From Chitiniphilus eburneus (GTDB lineage: Bacteria > Pseudomonadota > Gammaproteobacteria > Burkholderiales > Chitinibacteraceae): a stretch of 64,000 bases of DNA. Of the stretch, positions 18,704 to 26,983 are shown in pieces; positions within the stretch are counted from its first letter, which is position 1, and every line of letters starts with the position of its first letter. The stretch is taken from NCBI RefSeq assembly GCF_005048205.1, contig NZ_SUMF01000002.1, positions 310,001 to 374,000 of the forward strand. Reading direction: 5' to 3'. The position numbers and the translations under genes are program-made. The notes beneath the pieces were generated by a model. It had not been told where the DNA came from, searched no databases, and saw only the letters and a program-made list of their open reading frames with translations.

Positions 18704-18735
18704 GCTAATTAGCACTATAATAGCAGCTAGTTAGC
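18704..18735 (+). promoter_or_regulatory. Divergent promoter with twin GCTARTTAGC operators
   Basis: GCTAATTAGC (18704-18713) and GCTAGTTAGC (18726-18735) flank TATAAT (18716-18721). Paired short palindromes over a -10 box are typical operators of ribbon-helix-helix repressors. The start codons of the two divergent genes lie 12 and 26 bp away. Confidence 0.65.
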
Positions 18736-18760
18736 AAATTTCAGGCAATGTGAGGCTCAC

Positions 18761-19210
18761 ATGAGCAAAACCAGTTCTGTATTCAGCACGGAAGAGATGC
18801 TGGTGGATGCCTTTGCCAGCCATCTAGCTCGAGACTCAGCACCGTTCGAGCTAGCCACCTTGATCCGGGAGTTTGACTACCGCTCCGGTCGAACCGATGT
18901 CTTGGTGAGCGACTGTGAAAATCAAATTCTCGCGTTTGAGGCTAAGCTAACTGACTGGCGTAAGGCTGTGCATCAGGCGTGGCGGAATACCAGCTTCGCC
19001 GAGCGAACATATGTCGTTTTGCCGGCGGATGTCGGTCACCGCGTTTTGCGCTATCGCACTGAGTTTGAGCGGCTTGGCGTTGGTCTATGCCTCGTGAGTG
19101 ACGCCACGATTGAGATTGCAATCGAAAGCAAACTGTCAGAACCGGTGCTATTATGGCTGCACGAAAAAGCAAAATCGATGCTGGCCACACATGGTGAACG
19201 ACTCCACTGA
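18761..19210 (+). CDS. PD-(D/E)XK-type nuclease-like protein
   Basis: This 149-aa protein has the core of a restriction-endonuclease fold: D46 in SGRTDVLV and E60-A-K62 in LAFEAKLTDWRKA, followed by HQAWRNTSFAERTYVVLP with a conserved-looking Gln. The active site is intact, so nuclease activity is plausible, although some family members only bind DNA. It is the first gene of a three-gene operon and overlaps the kinase start by 20 bp. Confidence 0.75.
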   Translation: MSKTSSVFSTEEMLVDAFASHLARDSAPFELATLIREFDYRSGRTDVLVSDCENQILAFEAKLTDWRKAVHQAWRNTSFAERTYVVLPADVGHRVLRYRTEFERLGVGLCLVSDATIEIAIESKLSEPVLLWLHEKAKSMLATHGERLH

Positions 19211-20066
19211 CGATGTAGCTCAAGCCATATGCCGTACCCTTGGACTGTCCTATGTCCAACCTTGCGCCGCTGGCGCATTCAAAAAGACCTATCTTGTTCA
19301 GGATGGGCACACCCCCTTGGCGCTCAAGATCGTGCAGGACGACCTGCATTACGAGCGCATAAAACGTGAAGCCCAAGCACATCGCACCTGTGATCATCCG
19401 CATATTGCGCGACTATTGTGTTCTGAGGTGATCCGGTATGAAGGCCGAGAATTCTTTTACTTCATTGAGCCTTTCCTAACTGGGGGTACGCTCACCGAAA
19501 GGCTTGCCACAGGTGTACTACCCATTGAGTCCATTTGCCAGCTGGGCGTAGCTCTAGTCGATGCGCTTTGCCATCTCGACGACCGAGGTATCGTCCATCG
19601 CGATATTAAACCCGACAATATCCTGTTCAATGATGAAGATAAGCCAGTCTTAGTCGATTTTGGGATTGCACGCCATTTGACAGCGACATCTCTTACACAG
19701 ACTTGGCTACTGCATGGACCTGGTACGCCGGCTTTCGCAGCCCCTGAGCAGCTGAACAACGAAAAGCACCTAATTGACTGGCGTACGGATCAGTTTGCGT
19801 TGGGGGTGACCTTGTCAATCGCCGCTTTGGGGGTACATCCGTTTGCGTATGAAGAAAAACTCGATAGCACTATTGAACGGGTTATGCGTCGCGACGGGCC
19901 ATCCACCTATTTTAAAAATATGGCCTGCAAGCAGGGCCTTGAAGTACTAATTCAAATGGTCAACCCTTGGCCCGTTCGCCGAGTCCTGAGGCCGGAAATC
20001 CTTTTGAAAGCGTGGCAATCTGTCGGAGGGGCGCACATTGGCTGCATACCATCAGGTCGGATATAA
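19191..20066 (+). CDS. Ser/Thr protein kinase
   Basis: This 291-aa protein is a complete Hanks-type kinase: a Gly-poor loop (AAGAFKKTYLV), K46 (ALKIV), E60, catalytic loop HRDIKPDN (136-143), DFG (156-158) and APE (184-186). There is no membrane segment or sensor domain. I chose the ATG at 19191, inside the end of the nuclease gene. The 3' end overlaps the next gene by 29 bp, so all three are likely translationally coupled. Its target is unknown; the neighbours are the obvious candidates. Confidence 0.9.
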   Translation: MVNDSTDDVAQAICRTLGLSYVQPCAAGAFKKTYLVQDGHTPLALKIVQDDLHYERIKREAQAHRTCDHPHIARLLCSEVIRYEGREFFYFIEPFLTGGTLTERLATGVLPIESICQLGVALVDALCHLDDRGIVHRDIKPDNILFNDEDKPVLVDFGIARHLTATSLTQTWLLHGPGTPAFAAPEQLNNEKHLIDWRTDQFALGVTLSIAALGVHPFAYEEKLDSTIERVMRRDGPSTYFKNMACKQGLEVLIQMVNPWPVRRVLRPEILLKAWQSVGGAHIGCIPSGRI

Positions 20067-21198
20067 CAGTGAATCAATCATTCTTGAGCAGGATCTTGAC
20101 GCTTTCCGAGGGGTCATACTCAGCCCAGTCAATTATGCACCGGAAGAAACCACGAAGCAGGCTGCACAATATCGCAATCGCCACCGGCACGACACCCTAA
20201 TCTTCGATCCTCAATTATATTTGCCACGATCAGAGCGGGGTGCATTAGCGCGCTGGCCATATTTTCCGGCGGATATGGATACCAGTGATCACTCGGACTT
20301 GGCTTGGTGGGATCAAATTAATAAGTTGCTCATCTCCTCACTGCAACACATTGATCTCGATAGCATCTGCAGCCCCGCGCCTCACCCACGCGTATTCAAC
20401 GACGACTACTATGCTAGATTAGTCGCGATTGCCAACAGTTTGCATGCTCAGCTTGGCGATGGTAAACCAAAGGCAATGCTCACGGCTCATGTAGGCATGC
20501 AAGACCTAGCATCTCCAATGCGCTATATGGCTGTGGCAACGCTTATGTCTCGTTTCAAAGGAAGAGATATTTATCTCACATTATGTGATGACACGAAACC
20601 TCGCCGGGAGCGAACCAATACTGCGGAGCTGGAGGGGGCTGCAAGACTGATTCGCGTGCTGTCATCTATAGGGTATCAGGTCACCGTAGCTTTCTCATCT
20701 ACAGAAATGATTCTTTGGAAAGCTGCAGGCGCAACAAACAATGCAGCTGGAAAATACTTTAACCTTCGCCGGTTTAGCTTGAGTCGATGGGAGGAAGAAA
20801 AAACTACGGGTGGGGCTGCGGCTCTTCCTTATTGGCTTGAACCATCGCTACTGGCATTTTTGCGTGAAGCTGACTTGCTGCGTTTTCAACGAGAGTTCGT
20901 TATCAGCTCATGCCACGATAATAATCCTTATAGCCAGAAAATCCTCGCAGCCTTGAGCAATACTCGCAAACAACCCGCTTGGTCTGCTCTTGCCCAGCAG
21001 CAGTTTCTGTTCTGGTTTGCAAATTGTGAAGCTAGTGTTACTTCGCTTGACGAGGCAGACCGCCTACTTGGAGCGGCTGCGGTGCAATGGGAGGCAATTC
21101 GGAATGCTAAGTTGAAATTTGAAGAAGAACTTAACGACGGCCGGTGGATTCAACCGTGGCGCGTAGTCCTCAATCAGCTGGCCAAAAAGGCCGATTGA
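20038..21198 (+). CDS. Uncharacterised 386-aa protein coupled to the kinase
   Basis: The TTG at 20038 is the best start: GGAGGGG lies 7 nt upstream, inside the kinase gene. Alternating hydrophobic strands (GVILSPVN, DTLIFDPQLY, KAMLTAHVG, DIYLTLCDD, YQVTVAFSS, KYFNLRRFS) suggest an alpha/beta barrel. Candidate polar or catalytic clusters are FNDDYYARL, CDDTKPRRER and SRWEEEK. I do not recognise the family. The strict overlap with the kinase indicates joint function, either as its substrate or as the effector it controls. Confidence 0.8.
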   Translation: MAAYHQVGYNSESIILEQDLDAFRGVILSPVNYAPEETTKQAAQYRNRHRHDTLIFDPQLYLPRSERGALARWPYFPADMDTSDHSDLAWWDQINKLLISSLQHIDLDSICSPAPHPRVFNDDYYARLVAIANSLHAQLGDGKPKAMLTAHVGMQDLASPMRYMAVATLMSRFKGRDIYLTLCDDTKPRRERTNTAELEGAARLIRVLSSIGYQVTVAFSSTEMILWKAAGATNNAAGKYFNLRRFSLSRWEEEKTTGGAAALPYWLEPSLLAFLREADLLRFQREFVISSCHDNNPYSQKILAALSNTRKQPAWSALAQQQFLFWFANCEASVTSLDEADRLLGAAAVQWEAIRNAKLKFEEELNDGRWIQPWRVVLNQLAKKAD

Positions 21199-21596
21199 TG
21201 GTTTGCCTATAGCAACGTCATTGACCGCCACACACCCAACTCCTAGATTCGGAACCCTGCTTTTCAGCTGTTCGGTGCGGTTGGCACGAGGAACCTGATT
21301 GGCCCTGTGCCTCTGTCTTTTCTGAGTTCATCGCGACTGCCACGAGCCCACGGAAGTGGCCCGTCAAGGAGGAAAGCGACAGGTGGGTGGGGCCCGTACG
21401 CAGCTGAGGAAACGGCCTGGCGCACCTTGACGGCATGGGCTACGTAAAGTCGCGAGCGAAGTGATTAAGTCAGGAGAGACAGGAGAAACGGCTGGCATGG
21501 CAACGCCCGTCGCGATGTGCAGACCGCATGCAGGCGAAGTATGAGGGATCCACCGGCCAACTTCTTTGGTCGGGAATGCCCGCTTTACTGGTAATT
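21199..21596. other. Gap without a supportable gene
   Basis: This GC-rich stretch contains only short overlapping frames without family features. It sits between the kinase operon and an IS3 fragment and is probably IS or integron debris. Confidence 0.5.
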
Positions 21597-21762
21597 GCGT
21601 GGGCATATGTGCCAGCCGCTTGAGGCGATTGTTCTCGTCTTCAAGCTGTTTGAGGCGCCGTGCTTCTGGAACGTCCATGCCCCCGAATTTGACGCGCCAT
21701 TTATAGAAGGCGAATTTATAGAAGGCGATGATCTATTCATCGGTAAAACGGAAGTTGCGCAT
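21597..21762 (-). pseudogene. IS3-family OrfA fragment
   Basis: The minus strand reads MRNFRFTDE, a stop, then FYKWRVKFGGMDVPEARRLK and LEDENNRLKRL, the helix-turn-helix and leucine-zipper part of IS407-type OrfA. An in-frame stop and a duplicated FYK segment mark it as dead. Its orientation is opposite to the OrfB fragment at 17704. Confidence 0.85.
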
Positions 21763-21805
21763 GCGGGCTCCTTGGCCATCATGCTAACTAACTCTTGGTA
21801 TAGCT

Positions 21806-21938
21806 GGGTGGGGGAAGGTCACGTCATGCCCGTATGATTGAGGTGCATATACGGACGGCGTAGAAATAAAAGCAGTTCTTGTACGGCTTTGGAGCGTTCT
21901 TATTAATAATGTACTGACAGAGCTGTCAGTCTATTAAC
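21806..21938 (-). repeat. Attachment-region-like inverted repeat, right copy
   Basis: This is an imperfect inverted copy of 17000-17132. It contains GGTGCATATACGGACGGC, the dyad ACTGACAGAGCTGTCAGT and the end CTATTAAC. It stops directly before ATTAGAGCCC, which resembles a cassette-start core, and a plus-strand cassette follows. Confidence 0.7.
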
Positions 21939-21952
21939 ATTAGAGCCCAACT

Positions 21953-22744
21953 ATGCACATCGCAATTGACGACACATATGGCCCAGAGATGGGAGCAGGG
22001 TCATCATTTGTCACTAGCAATCGCCGAACACATGTTGCTGTTGTCTTTTTAGATGAAGAGGTTCAAAACATTCGAAAACAGACGGCCGAGTGTTTGGCTG
22101 AGATTGATAAAGAGACCGGTGTTAAAGCGAAAGAATTTCACTTCGTTGACATCTACAACCGAAAACCTCCTTGGGACAAAATTAAGGATCAAGTAAATCT
22201 ACGAATTTTTGAGTTCTTTGCTTCCATCTATAGGCGTTATCAATGGCCTATTTTTATTCAAACGATAGATGATCGCACTTTAGGCGACCACGACATAGGT
22301 GGTCTTGTCGGGAAAATTGAAGGTCTCGACTTGTCAGACCGCGCCGATCTTTCCCTGCTTTTGCTGTTACTTAAACTCAAGAATAAGTTCAAGGAAGCCC
22401 TTGTACCGATCACGCTCTTTCTCGATGAGGGTAGAGAAAAACCCGGTACAGCCTTTGGTTTAGAAATATTTCACGACTGGCCGGTTTCATTTAACGGATG
22501 CTACTCGTCATCTGCAGCCGAACCGTTGCTTCAAATTGCCGATTTCATCGCATTCTGCATCAATCGGTCGACTCATCTTGCATTGAAAAGAAGTCGGTCC
22601 GATGTCGACGCATGGTTCCTAAATCTTGTTGGTGAAATGAGAATTAATTGCGACGATCTCAAACTCCACAAACTCCCGAGAAATTTCTCGATCGATGATT
22701 TTGATGGGTTGCATATGCAAGATAGAGCTATAAAAGGGTTGTAA
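21953..22744 (+). CDS. DUF3800 family protein, integron cassette gene
   Basis: This 263-aa protein shows the DUF3800 pattern: IAIDDTYG at the N-terminus, KEFHFVDIY, a VPITLFLDEGRE block and EPLLQIADFIAFCINR near the end, with acidic residues where an RNase H-like fold places its metal ligands. DUF3800 proteins are common in mobile elements and defence regions; their activity is not established. The gene starts 15 bp after the attI-like repeat and ends at attC site D, so it is a cassette. Confidence 0.8.
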   Translation: MHIAIDDTYGPEMGAGSSFVTSNRRTHVAVVFLDEEVQNIRKQTAECLAEIDKETGVKAKEFHFVDIYNRKPPWDKIKDQVNLRIFEFFASIYRRYQWPIFIQTIDDRTLGDHDIGGLVGKIEGLDLSDRADLSLLLLLLKLKNKFKEALVPITLFLDEGREKPGTAFGLEIFHDWPVSFNGCYSSSAAEPLLQIADFIAFCINRSTHLALKRSRSDVDAWFLNLVGEMRINCDDLKLHKLPRNFSIDDFDGLHMQDRAIKGL

Positions 22745-22747
22745 GGC

Positions 22748-22812
22748 TCTAACCTCTCATTCCAACGGACCTGCGCGAGAAGCCGCGCAGGCTAGTGAAT
22801 TCAAACATTAAT
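22748..22812 (+). other. Integron attC site D
   Basis: The site opens TCTAACCTCTCATTCCAACGG, has CCTGCGCG/CGCGCAGG hairpin arms, and closes GTGAATTCAAACATTAAT. The first core is normal; the last (CATTAAT) departs from GTTRRRY, so it may be a decayed site. Confidence 0.8.
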
Positions 22813-22843
22813 TCAAACATTCGGCTTTTAACAAAGGTTTCCC

Positions 22844-24427
22844 ATGACTAAAAAAATAAATGAACTCGTTGAGCCATCACTTGATGCAATTGATTACAAA
22901 GTCAAGGAGAGGAAGAAATTTTTTAATAGCTCTTATGTTGAAACCAAATTCTTGACCAAAGTATGCAATAGTAATTGCTATTACATTATTGGTGAAAAAG
23001 GGGTAGGTAAAACTGCGCTCGCATTTCACATGCAACAGACATCCCCAAAAAATATCTCCTCCAAATTAATTTCCATATCTGAGACCCAGTACACCAGATT
23101 TATAAAACTAAAAGAGAACGGAAAGCTTGACTATACGGACTACTCAATAATCTGGAGGGCGACGCTCCTGTACTTGATGGCAAAATTAGTTATTGAAAAA
23201 GAGAGAACTTGGGTACACAGAATCAACAGAAAGTTTGCAGACATAGAAAAGGCGATTAATAAGTATGATCAGGAATCCCATATTCCAGAATTGGAGTATG
23301 TTGTCGAGTTTGTAACAACGCTAACTCAATCATCAGAAATATCTGGGAGTCTGCCTGAAACAGCCAAGGCTGGACTAAATGAAAGTAACAGCCAAACCAA
23401 GAAGCTAACGTCCAGAGAGATAAAATTAGCGCTACTTGAGTGCGAAAAAATTCTTAAGGCTGGGTTGCAAGGTATAAAACTAAGTAGCGACGTAGCCCTT
23501 TTTATAGATGGGCTAGATGCAAAGCCTAACGAAGTTGATTTCGCAGAATATCAAAAATGCCTAATAGGTTTAGCAGAGGCTGCTTGGCATTTAAATTCTG
23601 ATTACTTTGCTTCTATAAAAGATACCCATGGCCGCATGAGGTGCGTTTTGTTACTGAGGCCAGATGTATTTGACTCTCTAAACTTGCACAACTCCAATTG
23701 CAAGCTCGAAGATAACTCAGTTATATTTGACTGGCAAACAACCAATGATAATTACAGGGATTCCGATATCTTTAATATTTCTAACAAATATTTTACATCG
23801 CAGTTAGGCTCCAGCAGCGGGTGGAATGCTTACTTCCAAGAGCAGGGTGGCAGTGAATCCGAATCATTTAAATATCTACTCAAGCATTCATTCCACAGGC
23901 CTCGCGATATTTTCGCAGCCATCAAGACCTTGATTTCCATAAATGCAAACCAGCCAGACAAAAGCAATTTCCATTTCGAAGAAATTAAGTCCTCTAAATT
24001 TACGGACAAATTTTCCGAATATCTACTGGGAGAAGTTAAAAACTATGCTAATTATTACATAACAAATAAAGAGTTTGATGACTGCATCGTATTTTTTCAA
24101 TACCTACATGGATCTACGAAATTTAGTTATCAAGACTTCATTGATGCCTACAATGAATTTATCAAGTCACCAAATAACTCAGCAGTCCAGAGTTTAAGCA
24201 TCGCAAAGTCTGCTGAAGCATATTTGCAGTTTTGGTACAGTGTAAATGTTATCGGCTATACCGAATCGCTAGCTGCAAGTGGTGGCGGGTATTGGCACTG
24301 GTCATACAGAGAAAGATCACCATCCAAAGTGATGCCCAGGGTGAAAGAAAATTGTAACTACAAGGTTAATTTCGGAGTTGCAAAATCTTTAAATTTAGGT
24401 AAAAAATTCCGCTCCAATCCAAAATAG
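22844..24427 (+). CDS. P-loop ATPase, Sll1717-like
   Basis: This 527-aa ATPase has Walker A GEKGVGKT (50-57) and Walker B VALFIDGLD (about 217-225), then a long helical C-terminal half. This layout matches the Sll1717 family of P-loop ATPases, whose role is unknown but which recur on mobile elements. It is low in GC. It follows the DUF3800 cassette on the same strand with attC D between, so it is probably the next cassette. Confidence 0.75.
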   Translation: MTKKINELVEPSLDAIDYKVKERKKFFNSSYVETKFLTKVCNSNCYYIIGEKGVGKTALAFHMQQTSPKNISSKLISISETQYTRFIKLKENGKLDYTDYSIIWRATLLYLMAKLVIEKERTWVHRINRKFADIEKAINKYDQESHIPELEYVVEFVTTLTQSSEISGSLPETAKAGLNESNSQTKKLTSREIKLALLECEKILKAGLQGIKLSSDVALFIDGLDAKPNEVDFAEYQKCLIGLAEAAWHLNSDYFASIKDTHGRMRCVLLLRPDVFDSLNLHNSNCKLEDNSVIFDWQTTNDNYRDSDIFNISNKYFTSQLGSSSGWNAYFQEQGGSESESFKYLLKHSFHRPRDIFAAIKTLISINANQPDKSNFHFEEIKSSKFTDKFSEYLLGEVKNYANYYITNKEFDDCIVFFQYLHGSTKFSYQDFIDAYNEFIKSPNNSAVQSLSIAKSAEAYLQFWYSVNVIGYTESLAASGGGYWHWSYRERSPSKVMPRVKENCNYKVNFGVAKSLNLGKKFRSNPK

Positions 24428-24515
24428 GCCATTGCATAAACAGCCTACCCTTTCAGTCAACTGGACAGCCCAAAGCTTCGCTTTGGCGCTTGGGGGCCTC
24501 CATCGCTAGCGGGAA
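24424..24515 (+). other. Possible degenerate attC site E
   Basis: Directly after the ATPase stop, GCCCAAAGC-TTC-GCTTTGGCGC forms a strong hairpin followed by GGGGGCC and CGCTAGC. The position and hairpin fit a cassette end, but clear core sites are lacking. Confidence 0.4.
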
Positions 24516-24570
24516 ATTCAATCTTCCCTGGAATTAGCAGACAGCGCATACAGCTGTGCATAAAGTGCGC

Positions 24571-24865
24571 TTGGGCGCATTCAGGGCACTGGATCGGTCG
24601 GTGCAGCAGCACCGAGGCGGAGCGCTGAAACGATGTCCGATCGGGCGCCGCAAGGTGTATAGGGTACGCCAGCCCAGCCAAGTTTGTTCATCAAGGGTGT
24701 GTCGAGCCTGCGTGATCTGTTGTTGCAGCCGAACGAACAGCAGTGTCCTGCGGGTGGGGAAGTCGTTGCATGGGCGGAACAGTGTGTCGAACATGACGCT
24801 GACGACCTATATCGTTAGTCCGAGTGTTCCGGCCATTCATCACGAGCGTGTCAATGGCGGCACAC
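24571..24865 (-). repeat. Direct repeat copy 1 (decayed zinc-ribbon ORF)
   Basis: About 295 bp nearly identical to 26151-26446. The minus strand encodes a frameshifted version of the protein at 25989-26354 (FVRLQQQITQARHTLDEQTW). Together the two copies bracket 1.3 kb with a VgrG fragment and an antitoxin-like gene. Confidence 0.8.
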
Positions 24866-24994
24866 CCGGGTGAGATAGCCCCCTGAATTGCCGGACACGG
24901 TCCATCGCGTATCTTCTAGTAGACATAGGACTGTGCGTATGACTAGGCATACAAAGACGATTGAAGTCATTACCCGAGACGGGCGCGCCAGGGT

Positions 24995-25180
24995 CGCATC
25001 CGCTTCCATCGCGCTGATGCAACCGAAGCTGAGGATACGCTGACCGACTGGACCAGCGCCCGCCAAGTTGGGCCGAACCAAGTGTCGCTGGCCAGCTTCG
25101 ACTACCGCTTAGTGTTGACCCAGCACGGTAGTGAAACCTCTGCCATTGACCAAGGCACCGATGGTGCGCAGGTGGAATGT
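24995..25180 (+). pseudogene. vgrG internal fragment
   Basis: The frame reads FHRADATEAEDTLTDW, then QVGPNQVSLASFDY and SAIDQGTDGAQVE, which matches the middle gp27-like part of type VI secretion spike protein VgrG. It has no start and runs into unrelated sequence, so it is a remnant. Confidence 0.8.
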
Positions 25181-25195
25181 CATTTCAATCGTCGT

Positions 25196-25879
25196 TCAGC
25201 CATGAATGGCGCGAACCAGTTCGTCCTTGGCTGCTACCATCACCCGAGTTGGCTCTATCGCTAGCAGGTCTTTGGGGCGCTTACCGCCGAGCAGGCTATT
25301 GACGGAGGAGAACCAGCAAGCAATCTGCCATGCGGTTTTGTGCCCTTCGAAGGTGCGAAGTATCTCGGAAAGCGCCGAAACAGGCCGGTAGCCATTTTGC
25401 GCATTCAGTCCGTAGGCAGGAAAGTAATCACGACCTTCGCGGCGAATCACAAAGATACGGCCAGCTTGCTTCCATTTCCGTGGTTGCCTGCTGGTTATGC
25501 TGAGGCCTGCAAGCCTGCCTACTTCGGCAGCGGATAGCCAGTCACCTTCCGCAAAGACTGCCTGCCGAGCGTCCAATTGCATGCGCGCATGCGTCAGGAA
25601 GCGCGTTGGCACAGGCACTGGATCCACCAGCAGCTCGACCAACGCATCGAATCTCTGCTGCAGCGCCTTCTTCTGCGCCGAAAGAATGGTGGGTACAAGG
25701 GAAGCGATGGCGGTCGCCGTCGCTTGTGCAACACCCGAATCGGGGTGCTCAACGGTGAGCGCGATGACATGGCGTGGTCGAGGCTTTAGTTGCTGTAAAT
25801 GGCGAACGGCCTCATCGGGTGAGCCAATGAAGATCTTTGCCGTCGCCGTTTTTTGACCCGGTTCGTTGATGTCCATCAC
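25196..25879 (-). CDS. Xre/MbcA/ParS-like antitoxin-type protein
   Basis: This 227-aa protein has a helix-turn-helix-like middle (LSAAEVGRLAGLS) and a C-terminal region (TAWQIACWFSSVNSLLGGKR, PKDLL) resembling the MbcA/ParS/Xre toxin-binding domain (DUF2384). Such proteins normally sit beside a RES-domain toxin, but no toxin gene is visible within 1 kb. The first 100 residues are unassigned. Confidence 0.6.
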   Translation of the reverse strand: MMDINEPGQKTATAKIFIGSPDEAVRHLQQLKPRPRHVIALTVEHPDSGVAQATATAIASLVPTILSAQKKALQQRFDALVELLVDPVPVPTRFLTHARMQLDARQAVFAEGDWLSAAEVGRLAGLSITSRQPRKWKQAGRIFVIRREGRDYFPAYGLNAQNGYRPVSALSEILRTFEGHKTAWQIACWFSSVNSLLGGKRPKDLLAIEPTRVMVAAKDELVRAIHG

Positions 25880-25988
25880 TGCCCCGCAAAAGCACGTTCT
25901 AGATCAATTGTAGGTATCGATCGGCACGGTAGGCACAAAACCGGCACGGCGGCCCGTTTGCCCCAGCACCTGCCCATGAAAGCTTTCG

Positions 25989-26354
25989 TTATGTAACCCG
26001 GTTGTGGCTCTTGCTTGGTGCTAAGCACTGGCTGCCGTTGTAGACCACGCCGGTGACGATGGGGCGGTCGATATCACCTTCGACGAAGTCGACCAGCACT
26101 TCCTGGCTGATGCGGGGAATGAACTGGTGTAGTTGCGCATGCAGCGCGGCTTGTACGCATTCAGGGCACTGAATCGGCCGGTAGAGCAGTACCGAGGCCG
26201 AGGCGCTGAAACGATGCCCGGTCGGACACCGCAAGGCGTAGGGAGCACGCCAGCCTAGCCAAGTCTGTTCATCAAGGATGCACTGAGCTTGCGCGATCTG
26301 TTGTTGCAGCCGAACGAATAGCAGAATGTCCTGCGGGTGGGGAAATCGTTGCAT
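25989..26354 (-). CDS. Zinc-ribbon protein fused to a VgrG segment (chimera)
   Basis: This 121-aa ORF starts MQRFPHPQDILLFVRLQQQ, has a zinc-ribbon-like CPTGHRF...CPEC, then switches to FIPRISQEVLVDFVEGDIDR and GVVYNGSQ, the conserved beta-helix entry of VgrG. The join looks like a recombination product. Repeat copy 1 carries the decayed zinc-ribbon part only. It is probably not functional. Confidence 0.5.
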   Translation of the reverse strand: MQRFPHPQDILLFVRLQQQIAQAQCILDEQTWLGWRAPYALRCPTGHRFSASASVLLYRPIQCPECVQAALHAQLHQFIPRISQEVLVDFVEGDIDRPIVTGVVYNGSQCLAPSKSHNRVT

Positions 26355-26446
26355 GGGCGAACAGTGTGTCGAACATGACCCTGTCAACCTACCTCGTTAG
26401 TCCGGGTGTTCCCGCCGTTCATCGTTGGCGTGTCCATGGTGGCACA
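26151..26446 (-). repeat. Direct repeat copy 2
   Basis: Second copy of the roughly 295-bp repeat at 24571-24865, overlapping the chimeric ORF and its upstream region. Confidence 0.8.
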
Positions 26447-26515
26447 TACGGGTTAGGCAATCAGCATGATGCTTGATAGCATGCCTGTTCCCTGACGGTT
26501 TGTGTCGGCAAAGGC

Positions 26516-26983
26516 ATGGATATTCATCAGCTTTTTGCAGCGTTCACTTCTGCTTTCACCCAAGCACAACGACTGGTCACGCTCCACCTGGCCGATGCCA
26601 GCACCTACCGTGAGCAGCTGCTGCCTCAGTCGGTCACCGGCGCGGAGGCACTGTCCCAGCCCTTCCGCTATGAGGTGACATGCCTCTCCCCCGACGTTGG
26701 GTTGGAACTCAAATCGCGACTCGGTTTGCCCGCCGAGCTGGGCACCCTGACAACCGAAGGTGATAGCGCGGTGCGCTGTGGTGTGGTCCCCCAGGCACGG
26801 GCGCTCCCTGCCGATGACGGCTTTGCCCGTTCTGGCCTGACCATCAAGCCGCCGTTGGCGCACCGGCGCGCCAGCCGGATATTCCGGGATTTAGCCATGA
26901 TCGAGATTGTGCAGCAGGTGTTGAACGAACCCCGCCGCCTGACCGACTGCTTTTTCCTGACTCTCGACGGGACCCACCGATGA
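26516..26983 (+). pseudogene. vgrG N-terminal fragment
   Basis: The 155-aa frame matches the first part of VgrG (LPQSVTGAEALSQPFRYEVT, LKSRLGLPAELGTLTTEG, IFRDLAMIEIVQQVLNE) and then jumps to a short unrelated tail FFLTLDGTHR. VgrG proteins are usually over 600 aa, so this lacks the beta-helix spike. Its stop overlaps the next start (ATGA), keeping translational coupling to the putative effector. Confidence 0.85.
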
